25,000 bases of DNA. Origin: Prorocentrum cordatum. Lineage: Eukaryota; Sar; Dinophyceae; Prorocentrales; Prorocentraceae. Under the pieces are notes generated by a model. It was not told where the DNA came from and did no database searches. It saw only the letters and a program-made list of their open reading frames with translations. Positions within the stretch are counted from its first letter, which is position 1. Each line of letters begins with the position of its first letter. This document shows positions 8,396-18,348 of the stretch, piece after piece. The stretch is taken from assembly GCA_963575745.1 (NCBI GenBank), contig CAUYUJ010001414.1:205770-230769 (forward strand). The letters are read 5' to 3'. A program made the translations under genes and the position numbers.

Positions 8396-9120
8396 CCCTC
8401 GCGCCGAAACCTCGCCGCAACCCCCTTCCGAGGAGGGCCCGGAGCCCCCTTTCAAGGGCAGCGAAATGCGTGTGCCATCCGCTGCTAGCGGCCCCACTCG
8501 ATGAGCCGAGGGGTCTGCGAACGGTCGCCCCACAGGACCAACGCAGGAGAAGCGGCGATCACATTGAACACTTGGAGACACGAGTTGCGTAATTACACAG
8601 ATCACAAGACGAACTGAGTAACCCGTTGCGCGCCACACGCGACTACACAGATCAAGGCGCGAAATGCGCGCGCAGATCACAAGGCGAACTGCGCAATCGA
8701 AAAAGAAAAAAACACGCGCCACCTCGGAGACAACCCACTGCAGCCAAATCACCGTGGGGGTCGACGCGACACCTATGTGATACATTCAAATACACATTTC
8801 CCCTTTTGCTCCGATCCTGAATGATTTTGCTGAGGCGGGGTGTCGCACGGCCACCCAAAACGGTCGATTGACCAGGACATGTCGGTTTGCTGGTTCATGC
8901 AACCTACCCTCGGGGCACAGGTGGCGGAACGCGCGTTCATTTTTAACCCCTTTCCACTACTTCCGAAGAGGGCGAGGGTGAGCGTTCGTTTCCCCGAACC
9001 CTCCCCATTTTCTCTGACAACCATAGAGAAACACCAGGAACGTTCAAGCCAGCATGGCGACTGTCCTACTGTTGACGCTGCGGAAAGAGCGGCGTCGTGG
9101 GAAAATGCGCCCCGGGAGGG
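8396..9120. other. Mixed DNA, no supported gene; short direct repeats at 8595-8700
   Basis: Three related short blocks (ACACAGATCACAAGACGAACTG at about 8597, ACACAGATCAAGGCGCGAA at about 8644, and CGCAGATCACAAGGCGAACTG at about 8669) form a small degenerate repeat. The minus frame that continues from the candidate exon on the right loses protein-like character after the Ser run, so I treat this part as intronic or intergenic. Confidence 0.4.
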
Positions 9121-9179
9121 GTGACGAGGGAGGAGGGGGGATGCGGAGGATGAGGAGGAGGAGGAGGAGGGCGAAGCAT

Positions 9180-9367
9180 TCAGGATATCTGCCAGCTTCA
9201 GGTCAGCGGAGGGAAATACAGCACAGATCTCGCCCGCTATGTATACCATGGTCGCCAGCGTGCCCACGCGCGCCCGGGCCGCGTAGATGGCGTCATTCTC
9301 AACGACCCGCGACCGAAAACCAGTCCGTTCTCGAAACGGGGAGGGCCAGCGGCAGCACGAGGGCGCC
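9180..9367 (-). CDS. Candidate small exon (third of a weakly supported gene)
   Basis: After a CCCCAG|G acceptor at 9368 the minus frame encodes a short Arg/Pro-rich start, then VVENDAIYAARARVGTLATM, VYIAGEICAVF and PSADLKLADILN, and then a (TCC)n run. The hydrophobic/charged pattern of the central 40 residues is clearly protein-like. Joining to the exon on the right through the 107-bp intron 9368-9474 keeps this frame. The 3' end is not determined; a GTATAC donor inside the codons for LATM|VY is one possibility, and read-through to the TC tract near 9180 is another. An alternative frame (GALVLPLALPV...) at the start of the exon is also protein-like but stops at once. Confidence 0.4.
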
Positions 9368-9474
9368 CTGGGGCAGCTCGCATAACGCGCCGCGCGCCAA
9401 TGCCCCCGCCCAGGTCACCGCTGCTGCCGCCGCCCTGACCGCTGCTGCAGCCGCCGCAGACCCGCCGCACTCAC
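9368..9474 (-). other. Probable 107-bp intron (GTGAGTG...CCCCAG|G)
   Basis: The donor GTGAGTGCGG is close to consensus. The acceptor CCCCAG is followed by G, matching the AG|G preference reported for dinoflagellate introns. Both sides are in phase 2, so splicing joins two protein-like frames that are in different unspliced frames. Confidence 0.45.
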
Positions 9475-9596
9475 GGCGTTGGCCGCCGCTTGGGCGGCGG
9501 GCTGCGGAAAGGGCTGCGCGGCCGCGCAGGAGTGCTGGGCGGCATCCGCTCGCTGACGATGTCGAGCAGCCTCTCCAAGTAACGGATTCGGGCTGC
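9475..9596 (-). CDS. Candidate small exon (second of a weakly supported gene)
   Basis: The minus strand, starting after a pyrimidine-rich segment (CTTTTCTTTGTTCTGAAG), encodes AARIRYLERLLDIVSERMPP and then a Pro/Arg-rich tail (FRSPPPKRRPTP) ending at the GTGAGTG donor. The first 20 residues form an amphipathic helix-like segment, quite unlike the two other frames at this place. The start could also be four bases further in, at an alternative AG. No family is recognised. Confidence 0.42.
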
Positions 9597-9769
9597 CTTC
9601 AGAACAAAGAAAAGCGACACCGACATCACCAGGCAACAACATTTCTCGAGCTTGCGGGGGTCTCCCTGGCGGGGTCGGCGTCGGCGCCCGCTCGGAACAC
9701 CCTCCTTCTCCAGCTCGGGGAGGCATCGCGGAGTTCCTCTCTAGAGGAGGTATCCCTGGTGGTGTTGGC

Positions 9770-10143
9770 GTCACGTTTCCTTGCCCCGACTCCTGCTCCG
9801 CCGAACCTGCGCCTGGCGGCGGGAGCCGCCTCTGCGCCTTGGCCTCTGCGGCCGTCGCCTTGGCCTCTGCGGCTCGCGCCTTGGCCTGCGCGGCCGCCGC
9901 CTGGGCCTCTGCCGCTTGCGCCCTGGCCTCCGCGGCGTCCGCCCTGGCCTCTGCGGCCGCCGCCCTGGCCTCTGCGGCGGCCAGGGCGCCAACGGGCGCT
10001 GGCGCTGGCGGCGCTGGCGGCGCTTGCAGCCGCCGTCCCCCGCGGGCGTACCCGTTTGCCCGCGTGCGATTGCGCGCGCGGGCCGGTTTGGGGGGAGGCG
10101 CCGCGGCCGCCTCCATTTGAGCCAGCCTGGCGGCGGGAACAAA
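9770..10143 (-). CDS. Candidate exon with Ala-rich coiled-coil repeat (first of a weakly supported gene)
   Basis: An excellent acceptor, CTCTGTCTGCAG, lies right before 10143. The frame then gives FVPAARLAQMEAAAAPPPK, a basic segment, a Pro/Ala linker, and about 50 residues of AAEARA/AAEAKA heptad-like repeats predicted to be helical. This is followed by a Pro-rich, GQGN-containing end near a GTGACG donor-like site at about 9773. Past that point the open frame continues for another 350 bases, but the translation becomes less protein-like and the better frame switches to the exon at 9475-9596. The gene function is unknown. Low-complexity Ala repeats can also arise by GC-rich repeat expansion, so confidence is limited. 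Confidence 0.42.
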
Positions 10144-10189
10144 CTGCAGACAGAGCGTCGAATACCCGACGGTGACAACACAACCTTTC

Positions 10190-13100
10190 TCTGGCTGGAA
10201 TAGGTGCCACGCCAATGGTGAGAGCACGAGCAACCAGTCGACACAACAAAAAAAACCTGCGAGCGCCCTAACGCACCGCGGCCATGTTCACTCGCCCGCG
10301 GGCACGCGCGCGCCAGCGACGCATGCAGCGCGCGCGCGGGCAAAGCTACATCGAAAATCCACTGTGAAAACACATTGTAAATTTCATTATCTGGCTGAAA
10401 CAAGTGGGTCCGTCGACCACGATTGCGCGCGGGGCCAATGCGCAAACGCCCCCTGCGATCGCCCTCGCGCGCAAGAGCGGGCGACCGCGGCCGCCCGCTC
10501 GGGGCCCGCGCGCGCGAAAACGACGCATGCTGCATGCGGATTACACGCAGGCGCGGGCAATAATACATCGAAAACCCAATGGTGAAAGTCCCATGTGAAT
10601 GTTCATTCCTCTGCTGCAACATGGGGCGCTACCACTCGTGAGTGCGCAGGAACCAATGCGCACGCGCGCACGTTTTGCGAGCGGACCCCCGCACGCGAGC
10701 GGGCCGCAGCCACCCGCCCATGGACCCGCACGCGCGAAAACAATGCATGCAGCATGCTTTCCTGAACGCAACCGTGGGCAATATTACGGCGAAAACCAAA
10801 TGGCGGAAACCCAATGTACAATGTTATTCTCTGGCTGCAACGCGAGGCTATATCAAGCAAGAATCTACAGGAGCCACTGCGCAGACACGTTCCGCGAGCG
10901 CACTCGGGCCCGCCCGCGCGGAAACTACGCATGCAAGCCGTTGTTTGTTTGTGCGTTGCGCGTAAAAGGTAGAAGCGTCGGCAAAATTACTTCAGAAATC
11001 GAGTGGTGCAAACCTGATGCACATGCGCATTCCCTGGCTGCGAGAAGACACTGAATCGACCGTGCACGCGCAAAGGCCCGCGCGCGCCAAACGCTTTCCA
11101 AGCGCACTCCCGCGCGCGAGCGGGCGACCCGCTCACGAGCCGACGCGCGCGAAAACAAACAGATGCACGTAGTAAGCTTCTTTGCATGCGCGAGCGAGCA
11201 ATGTTACATCGAAAATCCAATGGTAAAAAATGTAAAATGTTACTCCTTGGCTGCGCATGAACCATCATGAGCGCGCATGAATGCACGCGCACGTTCTGCG
11301 AGAGGATCCCCGCGCGCGAGCGGGTGGCCACGGCCGCCCGTTCGTGGGCCCACGCGCGCGAATAGGATGCATGCAGCACGCGTTGTGCACGCAAGCGCGG
11401 GCAATGTTACATCGAAAGCCAAATGGCGAAAACCATATGCAAAACTCCAATATCTTGCTGAAACGCACAGGGGACAATGCGCAGACGCGTTCTGCGAGCG
11501 CGAGCGGGTGGCCACGGTCACCCGCCCGCGGGCCCGCGCGCACGAACACGACGCATGCAGCGTGCTTTTTGCATGCGATCGTGGGCAATGCCACATCGAA
11601 AACCCAATGGTCAAAACCCAATGTAAAATTTCATTCCCTGGCTGCAACATGTGGCTATAACAACCAGGAACCTACGTGAACCAACACACAACCACGCTAT
11701 GCCAGCGCACTCGCGCGCGCGAGCGGGTGACCACGGTCACCCGTTCGTGGGCCCACGCGCGCGAACGCGATGCGTGCAGCATGCTTTTTGCACTCATGCG
11801 CGGGCAATGCTACATCGAAAACCCAATGGTGAAAACCCAATGTAAAATTTCATTCTCTGGGTGTAACATGTGGCTATGTTAACCAGGAATCTACATGGAC
11901 CAGCACACCGACACGCTCTGCGAGCGCACTCGCGCAAGCGAACGGGTGACCACGGTCGCCCGTTCGCTGGCCCGCGCGAGCGAACGATGCACGCAGCATG
12001 CTTTAGTGCATTCAAACGTGGGCAATGCCACGTCGGAAAACTCAATGGTGAAAACCCAATGTAAAATTTCATTCTCTGGCTGCAACATGTGGCTATAACA
12101 ATCATGACTGTGTAGGAACCAATACAAAGACACGCTCTGCGAGCGCACTCGCGCACGCGAGCGGGTGACCGCGGTCGCCCGCTCGTGGGCCCACGCGCGC
12201 GAATAGGATGCACGCAGCATGCTTTTGGAATGCAAGCGCGGGCAATGTGACATCGAAAGCCAAATGGCGAAGACCCGATGTAAATCTCCATTCTCTGGCT
12301 GCAACACGCGGTGGTACCAATCATGAGTCCGCAGGGGCCGATGCACAGACACGTTCTGCGAGCGCGAGCGGGTGACCGTGGTCACCCGCCCGCGGGCCCA
12401 CGCGCACGAACACGACGCGCGCAGTGTTTTTTTTTTTCGCGCAAGCGCGGGCAATGCCACAGCGAAAACCCAATGGTGAAAACCCAATGTAAAATTTCAT
12501 TCTATGGCTGCAACATGTGGCTATAACAACGAAGAACCTACATGAACCAACACACAACCACGCTACGCGAGCGCACTCGCGCAAGCGAGCGGGTGACCAC
12601 GGTCGCCCGTTCGTGGGCCCACGCGCGCGAACACGATGCGTGCAGTATGTTTTTTGGCACGCAAGCGTGGGTAATGTTACGTCGAAAATCCAATGGTGAG
12701 AACCCAATGTAAAATTCCATTCTCTGGCTGCAACATGTGGCTATGTTAATCAGGAATCTACAAGGGGCCAGTGCACCGACACGCTCTGCGAGCGCACTCG
12801 CGCAAGCGAGCGGGTGACCACGGTCGCCCGTTCGCTGGCCGGCGCGAGCGAACGATGCACGCAGTATGCTTTAGTGCATCCAGACGTGGGCAATGCCACA
12901 TCGGAAACTCAATGGTGAAAACCCAATGTAAAATTTCATTCTCTGGCTGCAACATGTGGCTATAACAATCATGATTGTGAAGGAACCGATACAAAGACAC
13001 GCTCTGCGAGCGCACTCGCGCACGCGAGCGGGTGACCACGGTCGCCCGCTCGTGGGCCCACGCGCGCGAACACGGTGCATGCAGTGTGCTTTTTGGCATG

Positions 13101-14475
13101 CAAGCATGGGCAATGCCACATCGAAAACCCAATGGTGACAACCCAATATAAAATTTCATTCTCTGGCTGCAACATGTGGCTATACCAAGCACGAACCTAC
13201 GTGAACCAAAACACAACCACGTTATGCGAGCGCACTCGCGCAAGCGAGCGGGTGACCACGGTCACCCGTTCGTGGGCCCACGCGCGCGAACACGATGCGT
13301 GCAGGTTGCTTTTTGCACGCATGCGCGGGCTTTGCTACATCGAAAACCCAATGGTGAAAACCCCATGTAAAATTTCATTCTCTGGCTGCAACGTGTGGTT
13401 ATGTTAATCAGGGACCAGTGCACCGACACGCTCTGCGAGCGCACTCGCCCGCGCGAACGGGTGACCACGGTCGCCCGCTCGTTGGCCCGCGCGAGCGAAC
13501 AATGCACGCAGTATGTTTTACTGCATACAATGTGCATACAAACCTGGGCTGTGTCACATCAGAAACTCAATGGTGGAAACCCAATGTAAAATTTCATTCT
13601 CTGGCTGCAACATGCGACTATGACAACCATGGTTGTGTAGGATCAAATACAAAGACACGCTCTGCGAGCGCACTCGCGCACGCGAGCGGGTGACCACGGT
13701 CACCCGCTCGTGGGCCCGCGCGCAAACGACGAATGCAGCGCGCGGTTTGCGCACATGCATGTGCAATGTCACATCGAAAACCAAATGGTGAGAACCCACT
13801 GTGAACTGCCACTCTCCGGCTGCAGCACGGGAATGTTTTAACCGTGAATGTAGGGGCCAGATGCACAAACACCTTCTGTTAGCGCAAGCGCGCAAAAGGT
13901 AACCACGGTCACCCGCTCGTGGGCCCACGCGCGCACACACAATGAATGTAGCATGCGTTGTGCGCGCGAACGAGGCCAACGTAACATCGGAAACCCAATG
14001 GTGAACACCCACTGTCAATCTTCATTATCTGACTTCAAGAAGCGACTGAATCAATCGTGCAGACGCAAGGACCCGTTCACAACAAACGTTTTGCGAGCGC
14101 ACTCGCGTTCGCGAGCGAATGACCATGGTCACCCGTTCGTGGGCCCACGCGCTCGAACACGATGCATGCAGTATGCTTTTTGCACGCAAGCGTGGGCAAT
14201 GCCACATCGAAAACCCAATGGTGCAAACCCAATGTAAATATTCATTCTCTGGCTGCAACACGTGAAGATATCAACCATCAGTGTATAGGAACCAATACAC
14301 AGACACGTTCTGCGAGCGCACTCGCCCGCGCGAGCGGGTGACCACGGTCACCCGGTCGTGGGCCCACGCGCGCGCAAATGATGAATGTAGCAGGCGTTTT
14401 GCGTACCAGCGTTGGCAATGCCGCAACTATCACCCCCTGGCTGCACCCATGACGTACGCACGGGCAGACGCAGCA
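10190..14475. repeat. Satellite array, about 20 monomers of about 212 bp, with four-monomer higher-order structure
   Basis: The marker CTCTGGCTGCAAC (and variants) recurs at about 10191, 10391, 10609, 10831, 11036, 11250, 11456, 11636, 11854, 12075, 12294, 12503, 12723, 12942, 13160, 13382, 13600, 13817, 14028, 14248 and 14437. Each monomer has a GC-rich half, with GCGAGCGCACTCGCG, a GGGTGACCACGGTCACCC hairpin and GTGGGCCCACGCGCGCG. Its A-rich half has AATGGTGAAAACCCAATG and AAAATTTCATTCTCTGG. Monomers from about 11250 to 13820 are very alike; those toward both ends are more diverged. Four monomer types recur in order (see findings). Open frames exist because many units have 219 bases, a multiple of three; they are not genes. 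The array lies between the coding islands at 9180-10143 and 18349-24975. Confidence 0.95.
13683..13710. repeat. Perfect 13-bp hairpin inside a satellite monomer
   Basis: CGAGCGGGTGACC is followed by the two-base spacer AC and then GGTCACCCGCTCG, an exact inverted repeat. The same hairpin, with one or two mismatches or a shorter arm, is present in nearly all monomers of the array. Confidence 0.85.
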
Positions 14476-14557
14476 CTACGATGCAAGCGGATCACACAAC
14501 TGTCCGTGTTGTTGGGCCTCTCAAGGTTAAGCTGGACGAGAAAGGGGAAGGCGAGAC

Positions 14558-14558
14558 A

Positions 14559-14596
<38 letters not shown>

Positions 14597-14664
14597 CGAT
14601 GACGATGATGATGACGATGACGATGACGATGATGATGATGATGATGATGATGATGATAATGATA

Positions 14665-14706
<42 letters not shown>

Positions 14707-14736
14707 GTGATGATGCTGATGCTGATGATGATGATG
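14558..14736. repeat. (GAT)n microsatellite
   Basis: About 60 units of GAT with GAC, AAT, GGT and GCT variants. It yields poly-Asp (plus) and poly-Ile/poly-His (minus) frames, not genes. Confidence 0.97.
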
Positions 14737-15545
14737 AGGAGGAGGAGGAGGAGGAAAAGGACGAGGAGGAGGTGGTGGAGGAGGAGGAGGAGGAGGTGGA
14801 GGAGGAGGAGGAGGAGGAGGAGGAGGGAGTGGGAGGAAGGGGCGAGGAGGAGGAGAGTCGGGGGAGGAGTCGGACGAGAGGAGGGGAAAAATCGGAGACG
14901 GAAGGACACGAGAAGCCGAGGAGGAGGAGCGAGGAGGAGGGAGAGGAAGTGAGGGGAGGACGAGGAAAGAGGAGGATGAAACGCGGAGGAGAAAAGAAAA
15001 GAAGAGGGATGAAAGAGCACGAGCAGGAAGCTGGAGGATGGGAGGAGCATTAGCAGGCTGCGAGAGCAAGGATCCGGAAACATGAGCAGGAGCAGGAGGG
15101 GAGGAGGGAGGAGAGGAGGAGGAAAAGGGGGTGAGAGGAGGATAGATGGGAAAGAGAAGGTGGAGGGGCCGAGGAGGAGGGGAAGTATGATAGGAGGAGG
15201 GGGAGAGGATGAGCAAGACAGGAAGTAGGAGGAGGAGCAGGGGGGGAGTATAGGGGACAGGTGAGCCAGGAGCGTTCCGGGCATTGAGCGACCCTCTGTG
15301 AACCCTATTTATACCCGATTGGGAATGTGAGGAGGGAGGGGGGGGGGAAGAGGAGGGAAAAAAGGAAGAATAGGGAACAGAAAACGGACCAGGATAAGGT
15401 TGGAGAGAAAGAGGAGGGGGAGGAGGATGAACAAGAACAGAAACAGGAGGAAGAGGAGGAGGAGGAGGAAGACGAGGAGGAGGACGAGGAGGGGCAGGAG
15501 GAGGAGGAGGAGGAGGAGGAGGAGGAGGAGGAGGAGGAGGAGGGA
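14737..15545. repeat. Polypurine (GGA)n tract
   Basis: The plus strand is strongly A/G-rich, built of GAGGAGGAG and GGAGGAGGGAG units. A mixed segment at about 15040-15080 and 15255-15320 breaks it into two blocks. On the minus strand it is pyrimidine-rich, and the Pro/Ser/Leu open frame over 14430-15783 is an artefact of it. Confidence 0.9.
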
Positions 15546-16435
15546 GAGCAGGAGCGCAGGCCGTTGGCCCAGCGACACAAGCCCATAGTGAACGCATGCG
15601 CCACCCAATCGACCAGCAAACCAATGGACCTACCAACCAGCCGATCAACCATCCAGCCATCGAGCTGCCTGGCAACCTCAGGCCACAAACGCTGGGTGTC
15701 AGATGGGCCCCGCGAGTCCATGAGCGCCAAGGGGCTTGCACTGCCCTGAGACACCCTACGCCCAAGACCCCAAAACGAGGCAAGCGAACCTCATGTCATA
15801 GAATCCAATGGAGGCCAACACTGGGAGCAACGACGCTATGAGCCCAAGGGGCGAAGCCAAAAGTGGAACTGAGCGGCGGCTGGAATGCGGAAGCCTCGAG
15901 GGGAATAGGGCGAGGTGTGGGCGCGATATGTCCATGTTGTGATGGGAAGGCCCGCCGCCCTCCGAAAAAAACAGGCCATTTTGAGCCGAAACGCGCCAGG
16001 CCCGGGGCTGCCAGGTCTGGCGCGTTCCAGCGTTTTTCCAAGCAACCAGGAGGCAAGTTGGGAGCCTGGCCCATGGACCCTCGAGAAGGACAGCGAGCCA
16101 ATGGCACGCAGGACACTTCATTCACGAAACAACAAATGGCCTGGAGGAGGGAGTGAGCCTTCACCGAGGAAGCAGGGCGAACATGAAGCAGGGCGAACCA
16201 TCAGGTGGGCAAACAACGGTTGCGTTAGATTGTTCACGTGACGAGGGCACTGCACGGACGCGGGTGGGATACAACGCGGGGCAATACAATGGCACGGCGC
16301 GCAATCGAGGAGGACGGATAGCCTGCCACAGCGCAGAAGATCGCCGACTGGACAAAACGAAGAACAATCCTGAGGCGCTGGGTGGAGTGATCAGTTTACT
16401 TTATTTCCTTTCGGCGAGAGTACAGCCAAGAGCCC
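15546..16435. other. Mixed DNA with no supported gene
   Basis: At 15600-15665 there is a degenerate ACC(A)ACC tetranucleotide-like run (CCAACCAGCCGATCAACCATCC), which gives a W-L-x-G repeat on the minus strand. The remainder has open frames on both strands, without a domain or splice support. The GCCATTTTGAGCC stretch near 15975 was considered as a spliced-leader relic and rejected. Confidence 0.45.
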
Positions 16436-16439
16436 CGTT

Positions 16440-17430
16440 GACCAGAGAAACCCTGCAAGCGTCGACTGGCAGGCGGTTCGGCCCGAGCTGCGGGAAACAT
16501 ATGCGGCGCCCCCTCGGCGCCGCCACGCGAGGCTTGCCATTGCGGAAATCATCCGCGCCCTCCGCCCCCTTCCTTTTCCACGTCTTCCACCCCCCCCCCG
16601 CCTCCCGAACCAGGCACCCCCCCCTCCCTGCGCATCGTCGCTCTTAGCTCCAGGTGGGCCCTCCTCCTTCTCCTGCCCCTCCTCCTCCTCCTCCTCCTCC
16701 TCCTCCTCGTCCTCGTCCTCCTCCTCTTCCTCCTCCCCCTCCTCCTCCTCCTCCCCCTCTTCCACCTCCACCTCCACCTCTTCTTTCCAACCATCCACCT
16801 CCACCTTCAATCCTCCTCCGCTCCCCCCCGCCTACCTCATACATCCTCGTACCTTGTTTCCTTCCTCCTCCCCCCTCGGCCCCTACTCTTCATCATCCTC
16901 ACATTAATCCTCATCATCACTCGCACACCCCGCTTCCTCGTTCTTCTCCTCGGCCTTCTCGTCCTCTTCGTTCGTTCCTCGTCCTTCGCTCCTCCTTCTT
17001 CTCTCCTCTCCTCCTCCTCCTCTTTCCTCCTCGTCCCTCTTACCTCCCCAACCTCGGAAGGGTCCATACTCACCAGCCTGCCCACCGTGTCGTCGCCCCC
17101 CCCAGCCTCCTCGTCTGGCCAATTCGCCCTCCTCCTCCTCCTCCTCCCCCTCCTCCCTCTTCCTCCCTCCTCCTCCTCCTCCTCCTCCTCCTCCTCCTCC
17201 TCCTCCTCCTCCTCCTCCTCCGCATCCCCGTCATCATCCCTCCCATTCTCCTCCATCCTCGTACCAACCCTGGCTCCCTCCCGCCCTCATCCTCTCCCGT
17301 TTCCCCAGACCCTTCCACGCAAATGCTCCGCGGCGCGGAAACCCAGGTGCAGGCCGACGGACTGCGCGGCACGACTGCCCTGCAGTCGCGCCCATACCCA
17401 CGGCAGGTCCGTCGAGCATAGACGATAACA
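16440..17430. repeat. Duplicated module, left copy (about 0.99 kb)
   Basis: It opens with a diverged form of the 129-bp block (CCCTGCAAGCGTCGACTGGC ... GCTGCGGGAAA...CGGCGCC), followed by a TAGCTCCAGGTGGGC segment, long CCT tracts (16655-17225), and an end block with CTCCGCGGCGCGGAA, CCAGGTGCAGGCCGACGGAC and CCCATACCCACGGCAG. The same order of blocks is seen in the right copy at 17455-18350. Confidence 0.8.
16655..17225. repeat. Polypyrimidine (CCT)n tract
   Basis: Dominantly C and T on the plus strand, ending in a pure CTC run at about 17170-17222, with mixed stretches in between. Low-complexity frames only. Confidence 0.9.
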
Positions 17431-17469
17431 CACGAGAAATGCAACCTCCGATGACCACAGAGACCCTGC

Positions 17470-17727
17470 AATCGTCGACAGGCACGCGATTCGGCTCGAG
17501 CTGCGGGAAAAATCGGCGCCCCCCCCGGCGCCGCCACGTGTGGCCTGCCATTGCAGAAACCACCGAAACCCACCCTCCCCTTTGATCGCTCCCACGCCAA
17601 TCGTCGACAGGCACGCGATTCGGCTCGAGCTGCGGGAAAAATCGGCGCCCCCCCCGGCGCCGCCACGTGTGGCCTGCCATTGCAGAAACCACCGAAACCC
17701 ACCCTCCCCTTTGATCGCTCCCACGCC
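17470..17727. repeat. Perfect 129-bp tandem duplication
   Basis: Unit 1 is 17470-17598 and unit 2 is 17599-17727; the two are identical at every base I compared. Each starts AATCGTCGACAGGCACGCGA and ends ATCGCTCCCACGCC. It includes a GGCGCC...GGCGCC inverted pair around a C-run. The unit is 43 codons long, so frames stay open through it. A third, diverged copy is at about 16454-16560. Confidence 0.97.
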
Positions 17728-17789
17728 CTCCACCACCTCCCCTTTCCACTCCTCCCATCCCCACTCCTCGAATCACCCCCCCCTGTCCC

Positions 17790-18060
17790 CCTCCTCCTCC
17801 TCCTCCTCTTCCTCCTGCTCCTCCCTCCTGCGCCTCCACGCTCGTAGCTCCAATTGGGCTTTCCTCCGCCTCCTCCTCCACCTCCTCCTCCTCCTCCTCT
17901 TCCCCCTCCTCTTCTTCCTCCTCCCCCTCCTCCTCATCCTCCTCTTCTTCGTCCTCCTCTTGCGCATTCCTCCTCTTCATTGTCCTCCTCCTCCTCCTCC
18001 TCCTCCTCCTCTTCCTCCTCCTCCTCCACGTGTTCTTCCTCTCCTTCCCCGTCGTCGCCC
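17790..18060. repeat. Polypyrimidine (CCT)n tract
   Basis: C/T-rich on the plus strand in two blocks separated by the CTCGTAGCTCCAATTGGG segment. Confidence 0.9.
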
Positions 18061-18348
18061 CCCATCCCCTCCTCATTCTCCTCTCCTTCCCCGCCCCCCA
18101 TCATCTTCTCTCTCATCCTCCCCATCGTCCGCCTCATCGTCCCCCTCGCTCTTGGCGTCATCACCATCATCGCCCCCGTCCTCGCGCCACTCCTCGCTCC
18201 CTCCCCCTCCTCATCCTCTCCCGTTCCCCCCGCCCCTTCCACAGAACTACTCCGCGGCGCGGAATCCCAGGTGCAGGCCGACGGACCGCACAGCACGACT
18301 ACCCTACAGTCGCTCCCATACCCACGGCAGTCCATCGAGCACCGCCGA

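Noticed and set aside
10541-14237. Many 60-200-residue frames in the satellite, with repeated RAHSRKRAGDHGRP-like peptides
   Set aside because: Unit length is often a multiple of three, so frames stay open by chance on both strands. There is no start/stop logic and the peptides follow the DNA repeat.
10190-14475. CRISPR-like array
   Set aside because: Units of about 212 bp are repeated throughout without unique spacers, in a eukaryotic setting.
14412-15783. Poly-Asp (plus) and poly-Ile/His plus Pro/Ser/Leu (minus) long frames
   Set aside because: Direct translation of GAT and GGA microsatellites.
15970-15990. Relic of the dinoflagellate spliced leader (GCCATTTTG)
   Set aside because: Only nine bases match; the following bases read AGCC and not GCTCAAG, and there is no adjoining Sm-like site.
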